DNA of 64,000 bases from Dipteris shenzhenensis (lineage: Eukaryota > Polypodiophyta > Polypodiopsida > Gleicheniales), in the NCBI GenBank assembly GCA_047967505.1, contig CM106540.1; one strand, given 5' to 3'. The notes below the pieces were generated by a model. It was not told the origin of the DNA and ran no database searches. It saw nothing but the letters and a program-made list of their open reading frames with translations. Of the stretch, positions 24,137 to 35,900 are shown piece by piece. How positions within the stretch are numbered: the stretch's first letter is position 1; the number at the start of each line of letters is the position of its first letter. The translations under genes and the position numbers were made by a program.

Positions 24137-27100
24137 TGCAACTTACACAAACACACCACACACACACACACACACACACACAAAACACACCCACACACAC
24201 ATAAATAACTCTGTAAATGTGCATCTCTGTCTTAAACTAGCAGAGAAACTGTGTCTTATTCACCTTGCTCTTGTTCATTATTGCTATACTAATCAATTGA
24301 TATAATTATAAGACGGATTCTTGCCTGAAGCTTTGTGGCAAGCCCATGGCCACAAGGAGGTAATCATCTACCTGATGGATGATGAGACTGCCCCCCCCAT
24401 GTTTTCACAGAACTTTCTTTTGATTGTCTTTTTTCTGCAGTTTTTAAAATGTACGTCTGTAGAGATGAAGTGTTTAAATGAAGCCAAGTCTTCATTGATC
24501 TTTAAAGCACAAGCCAGTAAGCCTAATTTTAAAAGTAATCAATGCCCATTGACAGGTACTTATTCAGGATTTCAATTGTGCACTACAAAAGAAAATCCTC
24601 CTCCAGGTATGGTTTGATATGTTAGAGCTTGTTCTGCTTATGTGGTATCAAAATCTGGAATTTGTGGAGTGGTGATAAAGATGAATGTTTTAATTTCAGT
24701 AGTTGCAACATGCAGGGTCACATGTATTTGTTTGAGCATTATGTATGTTTCTACTCGAACATCTTTGGCTACGAAAAGAAGGTTAGTACTAAACATGAAA
24801 AGCCTTAATTGGATTGATTGAGTATCAGTAGCTTGTGGACAACAATTTTTCCTGATGTGGTTATGGCATGAAGAGCATGGTGCATGTAGTTTTTATCTAC
24901 TTTTAACTATAAGGAAGAGGCTGTCAAGCTCAACGTTTAATATCTCTTATTGTACAATAGGTAAAGTCTAGGTCCTATAACTTAGAGTTTCTTACACATG
25001 AATATCATGATTTTTAAAAATAGATGCAACAATGTATATGAATCGGTGAGAAGTGTTGTGAAAACCCTTCAGGTAACAATGAAGTTATACTACTGCTTTA
25101 CCTGAACTATCGGAAAGCATTTTGCCTATGATTTAATAACCAGAGGTCTCTTGAGAATTGTAAATTTTATAAAATAGTTGCCAAAACCCGAGGTTAAGTA
25201 ATTTTCACTATGACATCTGTAAAATCCGTTCTGATTTTGAGTGATACATTATCACTTTTATGACAGTACTGATAACAATAGACATAAAGGGGAGGGAACG
25301 ATTACTCAGTTAGGTTTAGCCTTTCCCGAATCAGGGACACGTTTATAATATATGAATTCAGTGTAGTGCTTCATGGGCCCTACTGTTGTTGAGCTTACAG
25401 CCTAATTAGGTAGGTATACTGAGAATAATTTAGGAGCCTATTAGTACTGTGTAGTAGCCCCACTGCATGCTCTAAATACTTGAATGCGAAGAACAATATG
25501 AACTTCCAAAGCCTGATTTATGGTAGTTTTGGGGCTGTGGCTAGATTTGTACAGCTCTTATTTCTTACATCATGGGCCCTACTGTTGTTGAGCTTACAGC
25601 CTAATTAGGTAGGTATACTGAGAATAATTTAGGAGCCTATTAGTACTGTGTAGTAGCCCCACTGCATGCTCTAAATACTTGAATGCGAAGAACAATATGA
25701 ACTTCCAAAGCCTGATTTGATGGTAGTTTTGGGGCTGTGGCTAGATTTGTACAGCTCTTATTTCTTACATCTTGCCCTTTTCTTCTGAAAAATTTTAAAT
25801 CAGAAAATGTTGATCCCAAAATTGCAACAATTTGGAGTGCATGCCTTTCTTGGAATATGTTTAGGCTGGAAAAAGCATGTTTAGTCAAAAGGAAAGAGAG
25901 GAGAATACCTTTTTTTGTCAATGATAAGACTTCTATTAAGTATGAAATATACCCCAAGAGCAAAGCTTATGCCGAAAATACATCATGGAGGCATGAGAAC
26001 AAAACACCCTAAGTGGGCAAATATGAGAACAATACACCCTAAGTGGACAAATAATATGCTTATTTGAGACAGATAGAAAAGCACGAAAGTTGAGTCTGAA
26101 AGTGTCACCTCAACCTTGCTGTGGACTCCGAGAAAAACATGGAGCTACTGCACTCCTTGAGAAAAATAGTCCTCTTGGCGGAAGCTGCCTGGGAAGACTG
26201 CTGCATGCTCACCCAAATGGCCATGAAAGCGTGTACGATACCTGTCCAAATACTAGCCGATGTGTGTGAAGGGTGGATCTGAGAGCCATACAAAGCCTCT
26301 GTCCATGTGGATGTTCAAATATGCCATGCTGAAATGCTTGCCAGAATCTCCCAAAAAGTATCCATCGAGGCATGTGTGGCCCTGTAATGAAAGTGGGGAA
26401 CGACTCAACTACATGTCATCGAACCGAAAGACCCCAAGAAGAGTCATGCCTCTCATAAAAGACCTGCAGCCCCAAAAGAGAGAGCCAAGCCATTGAACCC
26501 CAGGTCATGAAGAAGGGTTTCGAAAGGAACAAAAGTGCTTAAAAGACTAGCAATCCCCTTCCAGATAAATCTCGTCTGTCTACAATCTTGCAGACAATGC
26601 TGAATGGACTCCTTAGTACAAAGGCAACGAGGGCAAGTACAAACTTGGACCTCCACTGGTTCATCGCAATCGCTCTGTGAATAGAAAGCCAAAAGAAAAG
26701 AGTGAATTTTTATTCCAAAGGGATTTCGAGAGTCTCATCCAAAAGGTTTTCTGCAAGTGAGTAGAAATCTGAAAATTCTCCCAGTGAGGAGCTTTGGTGG
26801 GCTTCTAGCTCTTGAGACTGATTGGAAATCTCCGAGCATTACTAATTGTGTAGCAGACGGAGAGGCTCTTCTCTTGGTTCCCTGCATCAGTCCACTCCTA
26901 CTCCCGTGGGTTTCATTGCAAATACTTTGTGGACACACCTCCATAGAGCCAAATGTGATTCGTGTTAGGATCTAGATACCAACCTGAAGTCAAGAAACAC
27001 TGCTCTACATGACCTAGAACCTTGATAGGATCAAAAGCAATGTCCATAAGGATATCCTCATCCCTAGACTTGGACAACCTGCCCTCAGAGTGAGTTTCAA

Positions 27101-29890
27101 AACCAAGGCATCTTCGTCTGAACCTTGTTGCAATCCTATGACCAGACATGAAATACAGGATCTCGTAAAAGGCCCAAGCTTTTACGAGGGATTTCAAGAG
27201 TCTCATCCAAAAGGTTTTTGCAAGTGAGTAGAAATCTGAAAAATCTCCCAGTGAGGAGCTTTGGTGGGCTTCCAGCTCTTGAGACTGAGTGGAAATCTCC
27301 GACCATTACTAATTGTGTTGCAAATGGAGAGGCTCTTCTCTCGGTTCCCTACGTTTGTCCACTCCCACTCTCGTGGGTTCCACTGCAAATACTTTATGGG
27401 GACACTCCATAGAGCCAAATGTGATTCGTGTTAGGATCTAGATACCAACGTGAGGTGAAGAAACATTGCGCTACATGACCCAGAACCTTGATAGGATCAA
27501 AAGCAATGTCCATAAGGATATCCTCATCCCTAGACTTGGACAACCTGCTCTGAGAGTGATTTCAAAACGAAGGTATCTCCATCCGAACCTTGTTTCAATC
27601 CTATGACCTGATGTGGAATACTGGACCTCGTAAAAGCCCCAAGCTAGGTAGAGCAATGGTGAGGCCTGTCATTTGCAACAACCCAATTCAAGGGTATGGT
27701 GTATCAATCTGCTGACTTCTCCTTTCACTTTCTCTGAGGTGACTCAGTAGTTGAAATTTGCGAGCCTTCGAAAGGTTTTTGAAATCATTCTAAGAACCCA
27801 CAGAGGAAGTGGGACCCTTCTTTTGTTTAGACCACTGCATATAAAAAGAAGTACCAAGAGGTCTGCCATGCTCATCAACTATGCTGTCTTTGCACATGAT
27901 AGGCTGCCTATCAATTTCTTCCATAGAAGAGGGGGGGACTCTTTGAAGAGGACTAGCTGTCCCAAGCTTTTAGGATGGCAGCCATAAGAGGGGAGGAAGG
28001 AACCCTAAGATGAGCTGAAGTAAAAATCCATGTGCTACTATCCATCCAATTCCCACTCGTGGAAGGAGAGCAGGACTATATGCAATGAATGAAGATATGT
28101 TTCCAAGGTTCCTATCCTAGCAAAAGCCCCCTGAGCCCCCTGACCACAACCTTGCAAAGCAAGCCTGCATTGCAAGTCTGGATCAATGATATCGAGGCCC
28201 CCCTCCCGTGTGGTGAGAACCAAAGTTCCCAAGCCACCTTGGCTGTGGTGCCTAACAAACCATCTAGCCCACTCCATAAGAAGGTCCTTATAGGCCTTTT
28301 GAGCCGAGTGATGCTTTCCCTAGAGCGGCACCAATAAGAGCAAATAAACCAAGCCATGGCTAGCAGTAGGTGGTTAACAACAACCACTCTAAAAGCGAGG
28401 TCAAGTATGGCACAACTCCAAAAGAAGAGTTTCTCCTAGTACTCTTCAACACAGGAGCAAACTGCTACGACGGAGATATACCCATGCCAATTGGGAGCCT
28501 AAGTATGTAACAAAGACACCCCTCTGAATCCAAGTAAAACTGAAATCAGACCCTCAATCTGGAGTTCCTCATCGCGATTCAAAAGCTGTTGGATATAATC
28601 CAATTGATATGTGCACTTGCTGCAGAACAAAATAAATCCAAGGCTGCTCTGAAAGAAGTGGCATCCAAAAGAACAGCATTGTCATTGGCAAGCTCTCTCC
28701 TCATCATATCTCAAGGGAAGTCTCAGCCAATAATGTCTCAAGGGAAGTCTCAGCCCAATAATGTCAGTGTGGGATCTCAAAAAGATGCTTATTGCTTCAA
28801 CCACAAACAAATATAGGAAAGGGGCAAGAGGGCATCGCTGTCGGATTGATCTAGAAATCCAAAATCTCTCTCTCCTGTCCCCTTTGATAAGCACCTCGCT
28901 GTGGGCCAATCTGTGCAAAGAAGAGACCACTCTGATCCAAGTATCTGAAAATCCAAAACGTGGAAGAGTACCCTCCAAGAAACCCCAATCTGCTCTATTA
29001 GAAGCTTTGTCGAAATCCAAGTTCTGAATGGTTAACCTCGGGCCACTCTGCATAGCCCAATCTTGAAGCCTCCCAAAATGAAAAGATATATAAAAAAATG
29101 CTTTGGCCATGCTCAAAGCCCGCTTGCGTATCATAAATAAGATTTAGAAGAATGGAATTCCAACACAAATTGATAGCTTTGGCCAAGATGTTATAAAAGG
29201 TGCCCAAAAATAGTGACTAGCCTCATTGGGAAACCAAATTTTTGCAACTTCCCTTTGGGGTACGATGAATGAGACCCCTTGTAAGCATAGCACAAGAGTC
29301 CAAATGTCCTGCAAGGCTGAGGTAGCAGGGTCCCCAATCATGTCTCCAAAAGCAATGATAAAGGAGGCTGTTAACTCATCTGAGCTCAGTTGTGAAGGGC
29401 AAGAAATGCAGTCCTAAATTTGAGATTGGCATCATCTCTGAAAGATTGCGAAAACAAGGGAGGCTTAAAATCAGTAGCTATGCGTAGGACGGCATTAGTA
29501 TCTGTTTGTAAAACCCCGTCAGAGTCAATAAGCTGAGAAACACTCTCTCTACCATGGGCCAAGAGTAGAGAAGAAGTCTTTATTTACTCTTCCTCCCATT
29601 GGAGTCCAAAATGACTCTTGTGCATGAAAGGCTTACTCTGCTGTCTGATCCAAAAGAACCTCCTAATGAGCCCTTGCTCTGCAAGGTGCTTTTGAATCCA
29701 AGCATCTGTGGCCCCTTCTACTCTTCCATCTGTAGGGCTGTTAACTATTGTCGGAGGCCAACCTCATGTCTGATGTAGAAAAGGGGTAGGGGCAGATTAG
29801 AGAAAGGAGTACAGAAGAGTGGAAGGGAGAGGGAATGAGGGCGAAGAAGGAAGCAGAAGGGGTCGGAGAGAGAGAGGAACAGGTGGAAAG

Positions 29891-29932
<42 letters not shown>

Positions 29933-32900
29933 GCTGCAAGTAGGAGGAAGGAGGAGGGAGAGTAGATAGGATTAGATATCACATCAAAAGTGTACAATGA
30001 GTGGTGGATGGGGACTTATATAGTTCCTCCACATTTGCCACTAGCTGTAGCTAGAGCACTACTAAAGTAGCAGTTTCCCCTCCTTCATTACAGCCATCCC
30101 TTGTCATAGAATTTTGCGCTAAAAAATTACATGTTCCGGCTGTCACACCAATGAGACGACAAAGTGATGCTGATCAGCCTGGCAAAAGATAGAGGGGACT
30201 TATATAGTCCCTCCACATTTGCCATTAGCTCTAGCTAGAGGACTACTAAAGTAGCACTTTCCCCTCCTTCATTACAGCCATCCCTTCCCATAGAAAATTT
30301 CCCTCAAGATTACATGTTCCTGCTGTCACACCAAGGTGCTGAGACAACAAAGTGATGCTGATCAGCCTGGCAACAGATAAGGTTACTCTTGGACATGCTC
30401 TTTGGCTGCCATGATTGTTTGTCCTCTGGAAGTCCTTTCCAGGCTGATGAGGTACTCAATGTATACCCTGTTGCGGAGTACTCTATCTATGAAACCCACA
30501 ATGCACTTGGGGACATAAAGGATATGACCCTTCTCATCCATAGGCAGCTCTTGGAGTATGTGGACATGCTGGCCTACATGTGGTTTCAGCAAGGATACAT
30601 GAAACACATTGTGAATCTTGGAGGTGCTTGGTAGCTCTAGTTGATATGCTACCTCCCCAATCTTGCGGATGATCCTGTAAGGGCCATAATACCGATGAGC
30701 CAGCTTTGTGTTGATATTAACCTTCAATGAAGCATAACGATTTTTGTGGAGATGTAAATGCACATAATCCCCTTTCTTGAAAACCATCTCCTACATTCAT
30801 CCACATATTTTTTCTGCTTGGCTTGGGCATCTTGCATATTCTTTTTAGCCAACTATAGAAGAGCTTCCATCCTCTCCAAGTCATTTTGTGCTTGTTGATT
30901 TCTTACAACCAAGTCTACAACTGAGGAATTCGTTTCCACTGTGCACTCATACATTGCCTCAAATGGGCTCATGCCAATAAAGAGATGCTTAGTGTTATTG
31001 TAGCAAAATTCAGCAAATGCACGCCACTTATATCCCTGACTTGCAGTAGAATGTCTTGCATTTCTTGAACCAGTTGATCAGCTAGGGCCACTCGATGTTG
31101 AAGTACAAAATTCGTTGGTACAAGCGGAGTGTGTCCATAAGCTGCTGGGAATGGAGTCATGCTGATGGCGCTATGGAAAGAGTTATTATAAGCAAATTCA
31201 AGGAGTGGTAGATACTCTTCCCAAGCTGCTAGGCGTGACTGAACATAATGTCGAAGCATTTCTTCCAGAACTTGGTTGACTCTTTCAGTCTGGTCATCTG
31301 ATTCTGGGTGGTAAGATGAACTGAACAATAGAGTTGTACCCAAAGATTCGAATAGTGAAATCCAAAAGTGACTGGTAAACTTAGGATCTCTGTCGGATAT
31401 GATATTCTTGGGCAATCCATGGTGTCGGAAGATGTGTTGTATGAAGAGTTTGGCTATGTCCGAAGCCTGTGCACTGCTTTTGCAAGCAACAAAGTGTGCC
31501 ATTTTGGACAAGCGATCAACAATTACCATAATCTGAGTGTTACCATGCGAAAAGCGCAAGAGCGGTATCAATAGTCTGCCAACAATTATAGACGTCACCT
31601 GGAATTTAACACTGGTGACATGGTGCTCTTATTTGTAGCCCCACATCGCTATAAGACGGTTAAGTCTGTGTTTCCTAAGTTGCGACCCAGATACTATGGA
31701 CCTTTCCGGATCGTCAAGAAAAATTCACCTTTAAGTTACAAATTGGAATTACCACCATCATGGGGTAAAATCCATCCAACATTTCATATTTCTTGGCTAA
31801 AGACATACATTCCAGGCGATGAAGCAGTTCCTCCTGTAGGTGATTATGTTCCAGAAATCGAAGACGATTATGTTCTCCTTATTCCTGAGCGTATTCTGGA
31901 CCATCGACATCGTGAGACTCGACATCGACTTATCACAGAATTCCTTGTTCTATGGCGAGATCTGGACGACTCCGACGCTACTTGGTAGTCTGATGAAGAC
32001 TTACAGCAGTACCCTGACCTTTTACAGCAGTATTTTCAGAATCGGGGACGAGCATTTTCTGAGCGAAATCTTCCGAGCGTCCGAGCGAAGGAAAAAAAAA
32101 GCTTCCAACTATGCATAAATATGGCAAAAATCGATCAGAAGAAAACATAGTTTCACTTAGAAATATGCAAAGTATTATAGCAATGCCTATTTTATACAAA
32201 AATCTTTAGGTGAATCTGTAGGAATGGTGAGAGCATAATGGGATGGCTTTTGAAGAAACCCACATGTAGAGTAGACTTCTCTATGAAAATTCCCTTATGA
32301 TCCTTCTTACAACTTTTACTTAATAGGGGGTGACATTGAAAACCCTCTCTCAACCTATCTTCATGAAAGAGTTTCTTCAAAGAAAACTCATTGAAGCAAG
32401 CCATCCAGGTAGTTTCGCCAGCGAAACCCCTTTGAAGCAAGTCTCCCAAGGTAGTTTCGCTGGCGAAACTACCTTGGACAGCACTTTTAAAAGTGACATA
32501 ACTTTCATATCCAATGTCCAAATATAGTCATTCAACCACTCAAATTGATCGGAACACCCCATTTGAGCACATCTATGAAGTTATATTTTGGAAAATCTTT
32601 CATATATAGTATTAAATATTACATGTATTTTATGAGAGTGATATATAAGCCTAAGTTAATACTTATTTATAGTAATTTAAACTTCTTTAGAAACATGTCC
32701 ATAAATATGCTATAAAAACACTAAAAAGATATTGCCATATGATATAAATGTGTTAATAAGTAATTATATATGCATAGTATTATTACATTGAGAGTGATTA
32801 TGAGGAATGTTTCTTAAAGGAATCAACACTTTTTTAAGGTAATAACAGGGGTACAAAGGGATGTCTCTAAATAAGAAAATTATGTTGTGTAAAAATGAAT

Positions 32901-35900
32901 GAGTGACTAGTCTGTATATTTTTATGATAAAGGGATCTAGTTCTAGTGAAAATAAAAGTGTAAAAACCATGTTTCCTAAAGAAAAACATTTTTAAAAATC
33001 TCTTGAAAAACACGCTCGGATAAACCTGCTCATAGGTTTTTGCTCGTAAAATTGACGCATCCTTCAGAATCTACCATGATATTTTCTACATCAGTTCATT
33101 ATCTCCACCAGGGTCTTCTTTTGAGTGGGAGGGGATGTCACGATCTGTGACGTATTCCTTTCTCTATTTCTAGACTTATGGATGGTTTGATGAATGGACA
33201 CTTGTGGAAGGGTATGCCCTTTCGATGGGACACTTGCCCTTTCGACGAGACACTTCCTAATGAGGCACAACCCTTCACAAGAGACATCCTATTGAAGAGA
33301 CATTCCTATTGTAATGTACCCTCTCATCAAGGGTTACACCCTTCACAAGGGGTACACACCTCTTCATGCACATACCCTTTGGAGTACACACCTTTTCATG
33401 TGTGACTCTTCACTTTCTATATAAGAGAGGCCCAATTGTATGGATGACACAACATCTACCCTACAGATATTCAAGCAATACAATTATTCCTTGTTCTCTG
33501 GTATCTCAGTCTCCTTTCTGTTCCTTAGCACATTTCTAAATATAGTAAATCTAGGATTTCTTACATCCAGGCCCACCTGGAATCCCAGGTAACGTGTCGT
33601 CTGTCCTCTAGGAATCCAGCGAAACCCTAGGAAAATACCCCACTGTGAGCTGGCTCCCGGATCCATAAGAAAACCAACTGACTTATGCCAGTTGATTTTC
33701 GCCCCAGCGGCTAGTCAGAAAACCTCTAAGGACAGTCGCACTTGCTCCAGTGACTCGATATCATCCTGCACATACAGGGCTGTGTCGTCTGCATACTCGG
33801 AGTCCAGAAGTTCTGCATCGTCCGGAATAGGGAGGCGCATCCCTCGAAGACCAGTGGTACGGGCTCGTAGGAAGTGAGTCATGGCCTCCACAAAAAATAG
33901 AAAGAGGTAGGACGCAAGCGGGCAGCCCTGACGCACCGAGCGCTCGAGGGTGAATCTCTCCCCCATCCTGCTGCTGGTGATAACACGGCTGGAGGCCGAC
34001 CTGTAGAGGCTAGCAATACCTCTGATCCACTCGTTCGGGAAACCGAACCGAGAGAGTGTACCTTCCAAGAAGGACGAGTCTACCCTGTCGTACGCCTTCT
34101 CAAAGTCAAGGAGGAGTATGACAAGGTGCTGGCCACTGTGCTGGGCCCACTCTGTCGCCTCTGAGAATGTGAAAATGTTTTGGACAAAACCAGTCCGGGT
34201 GTCATGGATCAAGTCATGTAGCAGGGGGCGGATGCGGCTACTGATCATCTTGGCGAGGATTTTGTAGGCAGTCGGGAGGAGGGTGATAGGGCGCCACTGC
34301 TTGATCTCCTGACGGTCCCCCCCTTTGGGGATGAGGCAAATCAAGCGTGTCGCAAGGCTCTCTGGCATGTGTCCGCTGGAGAAGATATGTTGGAAGGCTA
34401 CGAGCAAGGGCTGGTGGACCTGCTCCCAGAAGGTGGTGAAGAAAGCTCTAGAGAGCCCATCCTCACCTGGACATTTCTGCCCATCAATAGCGCTCACCGC
34501 ATCCTGCATCTCTGCCACGGTTAAAGGGGCGGGAAGGGAATCACTCATGCTAGGCTGCACGAGCGACGGTGTATACCTCCACACCTCCTCCCTGCAACGG
34601 CGGGCACGAGGGTTTGGGGGCTCCTGCTGGAACAGGGATCTGTAGAAATCTGTCGCCAAGTCTCGGACCTCGTCTGGATCTGTCCTGACACTACCATCCT
34701 GCGCTCTAAGAGATCGAAGCTGTCCCTTGCTGACCTCTGGCCATGAGTCCTGAAGAACTCTCTGCACATCCTGTCGCCTTTCCTAGCCCAGAAGGACTTG
34801 GAAGCATGAAACAAGAACTCTGAGCATCGCTGGGTGATCTCCTCTAGCATGGCTCGGGCTCTAACCTCCTGCCGTTTGAGCTCCTAAGAGCCTGGAGAAG
34901 ACTGCTGCATCCGCTGTATCAAGGCGAGATCTCGTATGAGACCCCTCTCCTTCACCCACCACTGCTGCCTGACCTGAATCGCCTCCTGTTGACAGATGAG
35001 ACTAGACTCGGCAAGAGCCTGAGCTACCTGTGTTGCAATATCCCCCATGGGGTCCCAATCTTGCTCCCACAGGTCCACTATCCTGCTGCGAACCGCTGCT
35101 CTGGAGTAGATGGAGTTTGGGATCCGGCATGAGTGTGGAGGTAAGGAGTGAGAGGCTGAGTCCAGGACTAGGATGACTGGGGCATGGTCAGAGAGGGTCG
35201 TCCTTGGAACCACTCCTGACTCTCCACCTCTGCCTAGCGCCCAATCGCTGACATAGAAACGGTCCAACCGCTCCAGAAGTCTGCCTCCCTCCCTCCTGTA
35301 ACCCCAAGAGAAGTCCAGACCCGCTGTCCATCTGCAAAAGGAAGGCTCCCTCCAGCTGTCCTGACCTCCCACAGCGAACAAGAAGGAGTCCCAATCTGCC
35401 TGCTCCGCCTGAGCTATACCGAGGAACTCTGGGCCCTGTCCTTGCTGATCCTCTAAGGTCTCAAGGTTATTGAAGTCCCCTCCTACAATCCAAGAATCCA
35501 TCTCTGGCAATAAGTCTGTCAAAGAGCTCCAAAAAGCGGCTCTCTGTTTGAGGTCGGTCGGGGCATAGATATTGAGGATGCCGATGCGGGATCCCTCAAT
35601 ATTCAAGCCCACCCAAAGCGCTTGTCCTGGGATCAGGGTGCCAAAACCACACACATGCTGAACTAGAGAAGTGTCGATGGAGGTACAGACACCCCTGCTC
35701 CTCCCCTGCTCGCTAATCGAAGGTTCCCAGTAGGTGTGGGAGCGTCCTGTGAGGACCTTCCCACAATTACTGGTCTGAGGAGCCGAAAGCTTGTGTTCCT
35801 GCAATAGGAGCACATCTACCCTTCCCACCAAGGTTGGCTGGAGCTCCTGTCTGAGCACCATTTTCCTGGGGCCATGGGTTCCTGATGAGTGGAACCCATT

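Larger units (their letters stand above)
5874..24555 (+). other. intron 2 of VAD1-like gene, 18,682 bp
   Basis: It starts GTACAC and ends TTGACAG. It holds a gypsy integrase remnant, several LINE pieces, a nested complete LTR retrotransposon, a copia LTR and a nearly full-length antisense LINE. No other host exon was seen inside. Confidence 0.8.

Noticed and set aside
24042-24224. Cys/Val-rich and His/Thr-rich ORFs near 24.0-24.2 kb
   Set aside because: Translation of AC microsatellite DNA.
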